The notes: generated from the letters alone by a model not told the origin. Counted from the stretch's first letter, positions 11,265 through 23,458 are shown. The stretch: 64,000 nucleotides of DNA from Papaver somniferum (GCF_003573695.1 NC_039366.1:161514770-161578769), one strand, 5' to 3'. A program made the numbers and translations.

Positions 11265-13042
11265 TAGACCCCTGCTTTTTCACATACCTTGCTTTAATAT
11301 AAAGTACGGGGACTTTTGTTTTCGAACCCAGTTTGAAAACTCCTCCAGTTCATGAAATTTCCAGTTACGCCAGTTTGCGAACTGGCCTGTAGACATCGAT
11401 ATTTGGTTAACGTTTTTTGGCCTTAACTTCTTCTTATGAACTTGGAATGACCTTATTATTTTTCATTCTCTTTGTCTTTCAATTATATTCAATATGGTGA
11501 TGAAAAATTCTTAATTTGAATGAGTTAAGTTTTGTCTTTGGCCCATCTTTTGATTTTAAGCATTTTTGCTCCGTTTCGTCACACTTCTTTCAATCCACTT
11601 ATGAGTCCAAGTTGTAATGACTTGAGGATCTGGGTAAAACTCTTAAGACATGATAATCTTAATGATTTCGGGTACATCATTCACCTTTAGCTAAGAGATA
11701 ATAGATTTTAGGTTAAGTACTTATGATAGACATACCAATGCGGCTAATAATCCATGTACCTTGTGTGTCGTTCATTTGTACCTAGCTTGATTTGTGTTTA
11801 ATATTTTTAAATGATCAGGTTTGAAGAAACAATTTTGTTGTCCAGGAAACTTCTTGTGAGTTCGAGAAGGATAACTAGTGTTTGGTATAACATATATTGT
11901 GATTACACAAGCTATTTCCAACAATTTTCATCTTGCAATATTTTTTAGATTTATTTATTTAAATTATAAGTTTTTGGAAGATGAACTTGCAGTATGAATC
12001 TTATTGGTTTTATATATTGCAATTGTCTTATGAGATATATGCACCTTTACATTTGTGAATTGTGCTATTATCTCATATACGCTCAAAACTTAAGTCTATT
12101 ATGTCTTTATGCATGTATTGATAAAAGATAGAATGAACTTTTTGAGAAATTCCGCAGTATTGATCTTTCCTTGATCCACTTTTATGTGAAAGTACTGTAT
12201 TTACTCCGTAAGTTTTCATATGTTGAGAGATTTCCAGCTAAATTAATCTTTAAGATCTTCTTGTGGTTAATTTACTCGAGGGTTACTGGATACAAATCCA
12301 TGTGATTTGTTAATGTCCAAAGAAATCCTTCTTTTCTAGTAAAAGTAAGGTCGTTCGTGTTGTTCTCTTGGGAATGACATCAAATGGGGGAGAGTTCTTG
12401 AATGAACTTATGCTTAATTGACATATCTTTGCGGGGAGAGCGGTTATGGAATTTGAAGGGGTTAACTTGTATCTTAATAAACTCCTTGATGAATACACTA
12501 AGTTTCGACTATGTGAAATCATCGAAAAAAGTTGATATGTTTCTTGTTAGTCATGAATTATCTTTTGAGAATTCATTAAGATCCCATAATTTTCGTACCT
12601 TTGCCAATTATATTGAGAAAACGGGGGAGAATTATTTAGTAGTTCACATTACATACATATGATTTACGGATCATTATGTAAGGGGGAGTGGATTTCAATC
12701 TAAGATGGAAGTATTGACTAAGGGGGAGTGATACATATCACTGTAGTATTATTTCAAAGTTGTGATGCAATTGGACTTTGATTCTATAAAATAATACTAT
12801 GACACTGAATAATAATGATTGAGAACATTTGTTTTCGTATTGTTATTCCTACAGATCTTCAACAACAATGATGCTGAGTTGAACACATTCAAAATCAATG
12901 GAGAACTTGAAGTAACAAAGAATTTAAGGAAGTTGAAGAGCCAAGGAAATCAAGCATGATGGATCAGAAGCTACAAAGTTTATTTATTTTGTAATCCATA
13001 TGTATTGATAGTTTTGTCACTAAAATTGACAAAGTGGGAGAT
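11265..13042 (+). mobile_element. 3' internal region of a second, plus-strand Sirevirus-like Copia copy
   Basis: No pol domain remains. The region is non-coding, with repeated polypurine tracts: GGGGGAG or GGGGAG at 12385-12394, 12431-12440, 12621-12630, 12681-12690 and 12721-12730, then the final AAAGTGGGAGAT just before the LTR at 13043. Multiple polypurine tracts before the 3' LTR are a known hallmark of Sireviruses. Around 11280-11400 there is a stretch resembling the interior of these LTRs (CCAGTTTGCGAACTGG). The 5' part of this copy is missing, presumably lost or displaced at the 11260 junction with the minus-strand copy. Confidence 0.7.
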
Positions 13043-15606
13043 TGTTAGAGCACTGCTCGATCGAACTCTCAAGCGTTGCTATCTCAAGATTGTTTGTCAA
13101 GTTTAGTTGATCAAAACTATATACTTGATTTCTAGTGTACTTATAACTATGTCTCGGATTAGGATAGAAGTGTGTAGTTGAGCATTAGACTTCACGACGT
13201 TCACCAATTGAAGAAGAAGATCTACTAAGAGATTGGAGGAACTTCGTCAACAAAAGGTATGTGGAGACTAAAACTTATCTATCACTCAGAAGTTTATTCT
13301 ATTTTATCTTCTAATGAGACTAAGTTGTATAACTATATAGACTTTGTAGCATACACATTTGAAATTTCGAGCCGAGTTTATCTCGTTTATATATTTCTCG
13401 AAATACGTGTTGGAAGCTTTTTAGCTTTATTTAAACTTCATCATCTACATGACGAGTTTAGTTGTAGACAATTTATTTGTTGGAAACTAAATATTAAGTC
13501 AAGATGTTCATGTGAAAATTACCTTGAATATCTTACATGATTTGTGTGAGACAATCATTTGATGTTAACTTGGGAAGTTTCGTATTGATCAATTAATCAC
13601 GTGAAAATTACTTGAAGCTAGTGGTATGTATAAGATTACTATTGTTGTCTTCTAAGGATGTTTCAATGATTAAATGAGAGTTGTAAAACTACTGCCAATG
13701 TCTGGATATAACACAGTATGCGTACCTAGTATGTGAACTGTGAAATTCTAGTTCAGGTCCGGAACTCTTGTTTGCGAACTGTGTTTGCAAACGGGTTTAC
13801 CTATGAAAGGTACGGAACTGTGGTTTGCGAACGGCAAGCTAAGACCAGGTCCGGAACTGTGGTTCGCATATTCAGTTTGCAAACGCAGTGGTTAGGTTCT
13901 AAAATCGGTAAGTATGACAATTCATACTCATGAACTCAGTTTCGTTTGCGAACTCAGTTTGCGAACTAAAGTCCCTGGAACTTTATTAATGAAATAAGGT
14001 ATGCGAACTTGTTTTGCAAACCGTGGCATTATGTTCATGAATTATTTTTTGTGTAAGTAATTTGTACAACTACAAACCAAACCGAATATGTTTCAAATTA
14101 TTCATGGATATTTGCATGAGATAGTGAACATTTGAATAACTTTCTTAAAGCGCATTTAGATTCATTTGATTATCTATCATAATTGATTGATCATCATATT
14201 TGATCTAGAAGTGTTAGATGAATATGACTAAACCAAAAGTGTTCATATGGCTAACTTCGATTAACTGTTATTGAGCCAAATGGTTATACACGTTTAGGTA
14301 CAGTTCATCCATATCTAAATATAAGTATATTTTATTTGTGTTTATCAAGCTAATACCATCTAATGGTGGAGATTGATTGCTTATTTTCTAAGCAAACTTA
14401 GCTTGAATCTTAAATCAGGAGTTCATCTAACGGTGAATATCAATTGCGTTGTTACTAAGCTATCTTATCTTTTATTGTAAGCAACCCTGATTTAAAAGAC
14501 TATATAAGGGAGAACTCTAGCATCTGGGAAACCTAATCCCGACACTCTCGTGTTTCCTAGTTGCAAACTAGAGTCGATTCTCCATTAACCTAGGTTTTCG
14601 AAAACCATTATTAGGTTAACGATTTAAAGACTTCATTTGGGATTCGTGAAGCCAGATCCAACTGTTTTCTCTGTAGTTGCGTATTTTGATCTTACTTTTT
14701 CTATCATATTGAGTTTAATATTCTCTAAGGTTTTCTCGAGATTTATCTCCGATAGGTAAGATATAAAAAGAAATTCCAACAGTTCTTCGTCTCAGACTCT
14801 TGTGATTCCAAAATAACTTTTTCTGTTATTAGGTTATCGTGAGGTGACTAATATTTCTAGGCTCCTCATCAGGAGTATACAACTGGATTATTAATTGAGT
14901 TTCCTGTACACCTTGAACTTTATCTGAAGACGGAAACAACAACCATAATAGACTTATCTGTGGGAGACAGATTTGTTTATAAGTCTTCGAATTTCGGTCA
15001 TAGCAACTCTTAGTTATGGGTGAGATCAGCTAAGGGAATCAAGTGCGCAGAGTCCTGTTGGGATTCAAGAGGCGTAAGGAACGCGACTGTACCTTAATCG
15101 TTGTGAGATTTGGTTAGGGCTCAACTACATTCCAGTCTGAAGTGAACTTTTAGTAGGCTAGAGTCTGTAGCGGCTTAATACATTGTGGTGTTCAAGTCTG
15201 GACTAGGTCCCGGAGTTTTTATGCATTTGCGGTTTTCTCGTTAACAAAATTTCTGGTGTCTGTGTTATTTCTTTTCCGCATTATATTTCATTTATATAAT
15301 TGAAATATCACAGGTTGTGCGTATTTCAATTATAGTTGATAAATCCGACCTTGTTTGTTGGATATGATTTGATTGACACCCGGCCATTGGTCTTTGATAC
15401 CATCCGAGTTATTCTCATAACAAACAGTCTCACGGATTTCTATCTAGTTGATTTACTGATTGTATTGAGAAAGAGATAAAGCTCTTTATATCTTTCTTGA
15501 TTGAGTCTCACTTTTAAGTTGGTGTTCTTGGAATTATATTGGAGTTTAGTCCATACTGATTGCCGAATGAATTAGTTGGGTGTGGTTATTGTACCCCGCG
15601 TTTTTA
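13043..15606 (+). repeat. 3' LTR of the plus-strand Copia copy
   Basis: 2564 bp from TGTTAGAGCACTGC to CCCCGCGTTTTTA. It aligns by eye with the reverse complement of 8902-11259 through the ends and the TATA box (14511-14518). Its internal repeat array near 13735-14030 uses TTTGCGAACTG-type units. The last bases are TTTTTA where the 8902-11259 copy has TTTTCA, so the terminal C has mutated. Confidence 0.88.
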
Positions 15607-15717
15607 GTTTCGTCAACAAATCAATACCGACTATAACAGTCGGTATTGCCTTCGAACTTATACAGTGTTGAAAACCTATAAAATTGAATCAAAACATTAC
15701 GAAAATAAATGGAATTA
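15607..15717. other. Short unassigned spacer with a perfect hairpin
   Basis: About 110 bp between two LTRs. It holds an inverted repeat AATACCGAC (15623-15631) / GTCGGTATT (15639-15647) with a 7-nt loop. There is no coding signal. Confidence 0.5.
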
Positions 15718-15722
15718 CCCAC
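15718..15722. repeat. Left target-site duplication of element A (CCCAC)
   Basis: CCCAC immediately before the TG of the left LTR; the identical CCCAC is at 42341-42345 after the CA of the right LTR. Confidence 0.88.
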
Positions 15723-16058
15723 TGTTGATGGTGGTTTTTATCTTAGGGTTAAAATCGTAAAACCACACATCTGACATGACGTCACAATGACCACTAGCGC
15801 ATTTATTGAATCAATCAGCATGCCTACGTAAGAATTACCAGGGTACCTTTTTTTTATACATGTGTCATGTTCCACGGCAGAACCCTTAGTATTGACCGAC
15901 ATCATCTTCGTACATACCAAACCCTAATTCTCACGCCACCGTGAGTGGCAAACCATGCCAGCCACGTCTCCGCTCCAAGGCATGTCAACCATGCCAGCAG
16001 CACCACCATGCCAATGGCAAACCATGCCAGCCACGTCTCCGCGCCAAGGCATGCCAAC
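15723..16058 (+). repeat. Element A 5' LTR, left segment
   Basis: It matches 39614-39950 almost base for base, including the ACATCTGACATGACGTCA stretch and the beginning of the CATGCCAGCC minisatellite. It is cut at 16058 by insertion of element B. Confidence 0.9.
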
Positions 16059-17048
16059 TGATAGGATTCGGGAAAACGCTATATGAATAAACCGCAATCG
16101 CACGGTGTCTAACTAGTAGACAACGACAAGTACGGGTCGAACCCACAGGGAGCGGTGGAAATACTGTAATCAATATCTCTAACAATAATAATAATTTTTG
16201 TGATTTTTAGAAATTGAAAACGAAATAATAATACAATAGAATCAAAGAGAAAGTCGGTAACCAAGAATACGAAGATGTTAGGGTTCCAGGAATCTATTGC
16301 AGGAAAATTACTCGTATTCAATCACAAATGGTCTCAAGTAAACTCATGTAGAGCGGCAAACCTAACTACTCATACATGGAAGATATTGCATTTACGAATC
16401 GTTGACAAGAATCATCAAAAATAAATTATTTGTTCTCATCTAAAAGTAGAATTTCTAAGCACTAATCATACATGGCATGAAGAGTCAAGGAATATTCATA
16501 ATTCAATTATTACTTAGGTTTAATGAGTTTTTCTACTAACCCAACAATGAACTATACATGGCATAGCACATGAAAAATCTAGCTAGAAAGTAAAACATTG
16601 ATAGAGAGACAAATTTATTAAATTAAGTTTAATTGGTAGAAACCCTTGTTCATGAACACAAAGAAATAGTCCTACAAAATCATCCTTTCACCCTAACATG
16701 GATTAGCTAGACATGGCTTTCTCAAAAACCATAAATCAATCGAAATAAAATTCTAGCTAATCGGAAATAAAATGGGAAAACAATCTCAAACCCTAGTCTT
16801 CGTTTTCTATTGTAGACGGCTGCCGACCGCAACTCCCCAAACCGGTCTCCGTTTGGTTGCACTGAGAAGTAGGTTGGGTGTTTTGTGTCGCAAACGCCTC
16901 TATTACGTGTATCTTAGCCATTTTATTTTCGGACGATCGAATTCGTTCGTACTTTCTACAAAAGCACTAAAATAGTGTCATTAGCCAAAATATCGAGTCC
17001 TAGATAGTATAAATATGGGTATAAAATATAGCATTTGCGTGCTTATCA
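16059..17048 (-). repeat. Element B 3' LTR
   Basis: Plus-strand reading TGATAGGATTCGG ... GCGTGCTTATCA. Its partner is at 18809-19802, with the same ends and only scattered differences. Confidence 0.92.
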
Positions 17049-17084
17049 ACACCTCCACACTTATATTTTGCTAGTCCTCGAGCA

Positions 17085-17335
17085 AAACAAAGAATACATC
17101 CGCTCTACAGCTGGATAAATATCCACTCAACAGCTGGATATGAAAGGATGTCTGCTACACGGCAAGACGAAACCACTAAACAGTGGTGTAGAGATGTCCG
17201 CTAAACAGCGAGACGAATCCACTAAACAGTGGATAGAAATTTCTGCTAAACAACGATATGGATCCACTAAACAGTGGATAAAGATGTCTGCTAAACAGCT
17301 AGACAGAAGGACCCGCTAAACAGCTGGTCGTATGA
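17085..17335. repeat. Array of short hairpin units (CCACTAAACAGTGG type)
   Basis: About ten imperfect units of roughly 20-25 bp built on CCACTAAACAGTGG (a 5-bp stem with an AAAC loop) and variants such as CCGCTAAACAGCTGG and TCTGCTAAACAGC. It sits between the B ORF and the 3' LTR, next to a pure T-run at 17350-17370. It is non-coding. Confidence 0.75.
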
Positions 17336-17568
17336 TGAAAATTTGTTATGTTTTTTTTTTTTTTTTTTTTTAAAGAAAAGCTACAAAAATCTATATGCTC
17401 AAATAAACCACTCCCCCACACTTAAACATTACATTGTCCTCAATGTCATTGAGTCATCCAACGTAGAAATTAAGGTGAGAATTTCTAAAGTGACATAAAA
17501 ATAAAAGATAGAGTAAAGGGAACAAATCTGATGGGTTGACTCCCATGAAGCGAAAGGTATTTGTTTCC

Positions 17569-18651
17569 CTACTTGTGCGAGCAAAGAATCTCAACAAGGT
17601 GTTGATACACCAAAATAAGCTGCACGACATATATATAAAGTCTGAAAAGTTGGGGATCAATCCAACAAATCAGGCCAGTTGCGAATATGAACCTGCAAAC
17701 ACTATAAACATCCAAAAAGATGTGTAAATCCATTCCCAAAAGAAAACAGTCCGAGATAAGTAAATCACTCACATGGACAACAAACATAGAATGTATACTA
17801 GTTTCTATTCGGGAAGCATATTCTAAATCAGGTTCTAAATCAGCTGAAATACACATGATCAACACATTATATTCACTAGAAATCATAGGAAGCAATGTAT
17901 TGATAATGCAAAAAGATTCAGGATTATCAAACTCAACAAAATGGTTTAAACCTGTATCTAATGATTCAAGTTTACCAAAATTAGTAACTCCTAAATCTGG
18001 TTCTAAGTCCGCGGAAATAACTTCCATTGTTGAGTTACCCTGATTAATCATTTGAGCACACAAAGCAGTATCATGAAGCATAGGGTCATCGGAATCAGCA
18101 AAATGAGATATGCAAACTGATAAAGGTTCAAAATCAGCAGCGCAAGTTACCTTACCAGTATCAGTCTTCTCGACATTCACATCAGCAATCAGGAAATCAT
18201 AAAATGAGTCAGCAAAACAAGAGCTCAATGGAGCAACAATATCATGAATAATCGACTCATCTACTAAGTGATTTATAAGAATCTCACTACTCAAATGACT
18301 AGAAGGTACCTCATTATGAATGTCTACTGTCTCTAAGTCGTTAGACTCAACAATAATATCTTTTGTATGAACAGGTTCCTCTAAATCATCATCTGCATAT
18401 AACTCTTGGCATGCTAGAATTCTCAACCTTTGTTCCAAACTAGGCGGTGTGTGTTTGTAATACTTCTCATATATCGCTTTAGGTGATTCTTCACTTATCA
18501 TATGTGGATCAAGAACTCCATATTGTTGCCTATGCATATATTCACCAAGCGTCATCTCAGATGAGGTTGCCTGATAAATTGAATTTTTACGTTTATATTC
18601 TGCCAGTGTCATCTTAGGTGACTTCTCCTGAGAAAGAGTCGTCATCCTCAA
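17569..18651 (-). CDS. Accessory ORF of element B, function unknown (360 aa)
   Basis: The ATG is about 135 bp inside the PBS end of the element, and the frame is intact for 360 codons. The N-terminus has two repeats of MTL-[AG]-EY (residues 14-19 and 33-38). The middle is acidic and contains ISADLEPDL twice. The last about 75 residues are hydrophobic with two or more possible membrane segments and end near a DPQLFRLYIY motif, which resembles the C-terminus of the ORF at 22-405. None of the retroviral domains (CCHC knuckle, DTG/DSG, YVDD, DDE) is present. It could be a divergent gag or an env-like/accessory product; I cannot tell. The intact frame, while neighbouring elements are riddled with stops, fits a young insertion. 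The product and its role are not known to me. Confidence 0.55.
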   Translation of the reverse strand: MRMTTLSQEKSPKMTLAEYKRKNSIYQATSSEMTLGEYMHRQQYGVLDPHMISEESPKAIYEKYYKHTPPSLEQRLRILACQELYADDDLEEPVHTKDIIVESNDLETVDIHNEVPSSHLSSEILINHLVDESIIHDIVAPLSSCFADSFYDFLIADVNVEKTDTGKVTCAADFEPLSVCISHFADSDDPMLHDTALCAQMINQGNSTMEVISADLEPDLGVTNFGKLESLDTGLNHFVEFDNPESFCIINTLLPMISSEYNVLIMCISADLEPDLEYASRIETSIHSMFVVHVSDLLISDCFLLGMDLHIFLDVYSVCRFIFATGLICWIDPQLFRLYIYVVQLILVYQHLVEILCSHK

Positions 18652-18785
18652 AAAGATACCTGAAACAAAATTCTAAAAAAAAAAACAAGTCAAATGGAAC
18701 TAAAAATAAAATAAAAAGACTATACTAAAAAAAAACCCAAACTATTTACAAATCAAAAATACTAATAACAATATTCCACAGCCGT

Positions 18786-18803
18786 TCCCCGGCAGCGGCG
18801 CCA
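18786..18803 (-). other. Element B primer-binding site (Asp-tRNA type)
   Basis: The minus strand reads TGGCGCCGCTGCCGGGGA just inside the 5' LTR. It differs by one base from the complement of plant tRNA-Asp 3' ends (TGGCGCCGTTGCCGGGGA), a PBS known in several plant Gypsy lineages. Confidence 0.85.
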
Positions 18804-18808
18804 AAAAT

Positions 18809-19802
18809 TGATAGGGTTCGGGAAAACCTTATATGAATAAACCGCAATCGCACGGTGTATAACTAGTAGACAAAGGCAAGTATGGGTCGAACCCACAGGG
18901 AGCGGTGGAAATACTGTAATCAATATCTCTAACAGAAATAATAATTTTTGTGATTTTTAGAAATTGAAAACTAAATAATAATAATACAATAGAATCAAAG
19001 AGAAAGTCGGTAACCAGGAATACGAAGATGTTAGGGTTCCAGAAATCTGTTGCAGGAAAATTACTCGTATTCAATCACAAATAGTCTCAAGTAAACTCAT
19101 GTAGAGCGGCAAACCTAACTACTCATACATGGAAGATATTGCATTTACGAATCGTTGGCAAGAATCATCAAAAATGAATTATTTGTTCTCACCTAAAAGT
19201 AGAATTTCTAAGCACTAATCATACATGGAATGAAGAGTCAAGGAATATTCATAATTCAATTATTACTTAGGTTCAATGAGTTTTTCTACTAACCCAACAA
19301 TGAACTATACATGGCATAACACATGAAAAATCTATCTAGAAAGTAAAACATTGATAGAGAGACAAATTTATAAAAATTAAGTTTAATTGGTAGAAACCCT
19401 TGTTCATGAACACAAAGAAATAGTCCTACAACATCATCCTTTCACCCTAACATGGATTAGCTAGACATGGCTTTCTCAAAAACCATAAATCAATCGAAAT
19501 AAAATTCTAGCTAATCGAAAATAAAATGGGAAAACAATCTCAAACCCTAGTCTTCGTTTGCTGTTGTAGACGGCTGCCGGTCGCAACTCCCCAAACCGGT
19601 CTCCGTTTGGTTGCACTGAGAAGTAGGTTGGGTGTTTTGTGTCGCAAACGCCTCTATTACGTGTAGCTTAGCCATTTTATTTTCGGACGATCGAATTCGT
19701 TCGTACTTTCTACAAAAGCACTAAAACAATGTCATTAGCCAAAATATCGAGTCCTACCTAGTATAAATATGGGTATAAAATATAGCATTTGCGTGCTTAT
19801 CA
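18809..19802 (-). repeat. Element B 5' LTR
   Basis: TGATAGGGTTCGG ... GCGTGCTTATCA, adjoining the PBS at its left edge and the CCAAC duplication at its right edge. Confidence 0.92.
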
Positions 19803-19979
19803 CCAACCATGCCAGCCGCACCACTGTGCCAATGGCAAACCATGCCAGCCACATCTCCGCTCCAAGGCATGCCAACCATGCCAGCCGCACCACTGTGCCA
19901 ATGGCGAACCATGCCAGCCACATCTACGCGCCAAGGCATGTTAACCATGCCAGCCGCACCACTGTGCCAATGGCAAACA
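19803..19979 (+). repeat. Element A 5' LTR, middle segment (minisatellite)
   Basis: About 2.5 units of the roughly 69-bp repeat (ACCATGCCAGCCGCACCACT / CCACATCTCCGCGCCAAGGC) between elements B and C. It corresponds to part of 39900-40320 in the 3' LTR. Confidence 0.88.
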
Positions 19980-22900
19980 TGTAGATGGTGGATTTTCGAC
20001 AAAGGCTAAATTCGTAAACTCATAATTATACGAAACTCCGATTCAGCAATCGAACGTGAGTATCGAGACACGAGTCTCTCATCGAATTCTCAACGGAGAG
20101 TACTTTCTCTCAGAGTACATGTAGATATGTAGTCTCACGACTGCACAAAGACATATCTCATGAATACTGAATACTTTCAGTGAATATTTATATATAGCAT
20201 CACGGGATTGACAGCTCCTAGACAGCTTGCTCTGCTAGTATAGAGCGATAACATCTTCAGGAACAAACAAGGAGTTTACCCTGACTATATAAAGGATATG
20301 ACTTACCGACAAGCTCATATCGGGATAATTAATGCTCCTAGACAGCTTGCTCTGCTAGTATAGAGCCACAAAGTTAATTATTCCTAATTAAAATTGATTC
20401 TGCCGTGATATTCACTACTGAATTCCCGGAATAATCTATTATTGCTCCTATTCCATGGTCGAATCTGGTCCCCTGGAATGACAATAACAATTGTTCTGAT
20501 TCTATGATCGAATCCACAGCTTGATCTCATAGAATAACAATAACTATATTATCTCATTACTCCGATTTCATGATCGAATACACAACTTGTCTCAAAAATG
20601 GTAATAGATAAACCTTAATTACTCCGATTCTATGGTCGAATCTACGATCCCATGGAATGGTAATGCTCACTTTATTATTCTGAATTCGCAGTCAAATCCT
20701 CAGCTGATCCTATGAATTAATAATAAACATATTATTACTCAGTTTTGTGAATTATTCTCCACTGAATTCCACAATTAGTAATAAATAATCAACAACCGGA
20801 CGCCTGAGCTACCTCTAAGTAAGCCCCGATTCGAATGGTGAAGGTGTATTCAACGATGATACACTAACAGTCACCGCTCGAACGAGTATTTCTAAAATAC
20901 AACAAAACGATGAACCTATGCAAAATAGAGAAGAAAATAATAAATAATTAAAAATATTGACCAGGGTGCTGGGAGCACGGACACACGACCGACCGTGTCA
21001 TGGTCAATCCCACGCCAGTTTTATATTTTCAATGCATTTTTATTATTTTCCATGATTTGATGAAAATCCTCTCATTTTATCAAATAATAATAAAATAATA
21101 TAAATTATGAAAACTTGTGGGACGGGGTCTTGGACGGCCGGCCATGCCCTAGCCGGTCCCACACGCCCCTTTGTTTTATTATTTTATTATTAGTTTTCCT
21201 TGAATTCATCAAATTCCTTGATTTCATGGTATTTCTCTCAAATTAGGAAAAATTCCCTCAAATCATCAAAATACCTAAAAAATATTAAAAAAAATTATGA
21301 AAACTCGTGGGACCGGGCCCAAGCCAGACGGCCATGCCTCCACGGTCCCACACGCCCTTGTTTTTATTATTTTAATATTTTTTGCTTCTCTGAACTCATG
21401 AAAACTCCTTCAGTTCCTGGAAACTCCCTAAATTCATCAAATTTCTCAAAATTCATGAATTTTTCATAAAATCATTATAAAATTAGGGAAACTCGTGGGA
21501 CCGGGCCCTATCCGGCCGGCCATGCCTTCCACTGTCCCACACGCCCTTGTTTTATTATTTTAATATTTTTTGCTTCCTTGAACTCATGAAAACTCCTTCA
21601 ATTCATGGAAACTCCCAAAATTCATCAAATTTCTCAAAATTCATGAATTTTTCATAAAATCATCAAAATATCATAAAATTAAGGAAAGGGGCACGACCGG
21701 ACGACCATGCCTTGACCACGGCGGTCCCATGCCTCCTCATTCCTTATTTTATAATTATTTTTCATCATCTCATGGTGTTTTCCTCAGTTTCGTCGAAACC
21801 CTAATTTTGGCATATTTTCTCGAATGGATGCTCAATTGCACGCCAGAAAATATCAAAATTCTCAGGACTGAGACGCGAACGCCTTGGGGACATGAGCACG
21901 CTATCTTGACCGACCAAGATTGGCTCTTTGGCTCATGGAAGCCAGTCCCATCAATTTTCACAGTTTTGACCTGATTTGCACAATTGCTCGTATTAGGTCC
22001 AAAACTCTTCCAAACACTTTGGATTTTCATGAAGTGATCGTCAGGCGGTCACGTGACAACCCAGGGCCGGTTTCATGACTCCATGGTCGGTCCCTCGCCT
22101 CGTCATAATTAATTAGGTTTTCTCACCTAAGGCTCAGACGAGCATTTTTGAATAAATGATTAAGCCATCATTTAATCATTCTTCCACCAACAAATCGTCA
22201 AATCTTCAGGAGTTCTTCGTATTTGCTCACGTGAGCATATGGACACTACATGGTTGATCCATGGTCCCATGTAGTCATTCCCTCCTTCGTCCCATGGTTA
22301 AAATTCTGACGAACCATGAATTGATCATCAATTGATCAAATTAGGGTTTTTGAATTCAAGGATCATCATTCCAGATTCCAGCCTTAATAATTTTACGACG
22401 ACCTCATGGTCATTAATTTTATTAATTATGCTCGGTTCAAAGACCAGTATTCTAATTAATATTTTTGGTACGCTGCCAATAATCCATCAGATGAGCAACA
22501 CATACTCAGACGATCAAATATTCAACAATTCATCACATGAGCAACACTTGCTCAGATGATAAATATTTGCTCAAACCAAGGAATATTGGTTCAACAATCA
22601 ATATTCAAAGATCCATCGAATGAGCAATACTTGCTCACTTCATCGTAAGAACTATACCTCTGTCTCATGACATGTTCAATTCACGAGTTTCAGAACATCA
22701 TGTTTAACTCAACGACTACATGGACTCATCGTCCCATCAAACCATGAAGTCATCAATTGACTAACAAACCACGAGACGTCAATCGTGTCACTTGGGGGGA
22801 TATCACTTAGGGTTTGGTCTGGCGGTCTATGACACGTGTGTTCAAACACAGGATGAAATGTGAGCAAGTCGTGCAATCAGTTGAAAGAATTCACGAGGTA

Positions 22901-23455
22901 GTGGGTGGAAAATCGACCAAGTCTCCACATGTTGAGCAACTGGTTTCAAACACGATCTCCACTTCCCCACTCCTTGATTCCATCAACTGTCACACTTCAT
23001 GGAATCATGGTTTCTACAATTCCAGCAATATAAATAAGTCTCTGAATCATGATTGAAACATCATCAGTATCATCAATCTCACGTCAAACTGACAACACGA
23101 GATCATCAACTCATCAATTGAGCAACTACTCTCAATTGAGCAATTTCAATCACTCAGAGCTTATCGTATTCAGAATTCACACACCCACAATCTTTGATTA
23201 CCATTGATTCCACACATTTCTCTGCTTCCCTCCTACAGATCAACCCATCCTCTCTTGTGACCGAATTTACTCTGGAACGATCATTATCTTGATTTAGGCC
23301 GGAGTACTACATATTGATCTCTCGAATCTAAAGCACCCCCTTTGCAGCGGTGCATCTGTGTGAGGTTTAACATTTCGCTCGGTTCGAGGAGTCTCCTCCG
23401 TACGGTCGTCTCCTCAATTCCTTAAAAACCAGCAAATCGTTTTTCCCCATCTACA
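19980..23455 (+). repeat. Element C 5' LTR
   Basis: 3476 bp. From the left: a pair of GCTCCTAGACAGCTTGCTCT blocks (about 20213 and 20333), a row of palindromic TTCCATGGTCGAATC / CCATGGAATG units (20440-20720), about 190-bp tandem units each holding CGTGGGACCGGGCC and GGCCGGCCATGCC (about 21108-21740), and a TATA box (TATAAATA, 23029-23036) upstream of the R-U5-like end. It has one 190-bp unit fewer than the 3' LTR, plus an extra about 65-bp segment near 20125. Confidence 0.88.
23029..23036 (+). promoter_or_regulatory. TATA box in element C 5' LTR
   Basis: TATAAATA about 420 bp before the LTR end. The same box is at 34951-34958 in the 3' LTR and, in element A, at 36820-36827 and 41963-41970. 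It is the likely element promoter. Confidence 0.6.
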
Positions 23456-23458
23456 GAT

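Larger units (their letters stand above)
16059..19802 (-). mobile_element. Element B: small Gypsy-like LTR retrotransposon with one accessory ORF
   Basis: Two LTRs of 990 and 994 bp (16059-17048 and 18809-19802) are in direct orientation and nearly identical. Flanks are CCAAC at 16054-16058 and 19803-19807, a perfect 5-bp TSD. Orientation is minus: the PBS (18786-18803) lies next to the right LTR, and the polypurine-like GTGGAGGTG lies next to the left LTR near 17050. The 1.76-kb interior has one ORF (17569-18651, minus), a CATTGAGGACAATGTAATG box and a hairpin array, but no gag, PR, RT or IN. It is therefore non-autonomous. It inserted into the minisatellite of element A's 5' LTR. Confidence 0.92.

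Noticed and set aside
18786..18803. tRNA gene fragment (Asp-like)
   Set aside because: Only the 18-base 3'-end complement is present beside an LTR end, which is a primer-binding site and not a tRNA gene. No tRNA or rRNA gene was found in the window.
19975..19984. Five-base target-site duplication for element C
   Set aside because: The flanks AAACA and CCATG do not match; only the minisatellite phase across the insertion supports the borders, so I do not claim a TSD.
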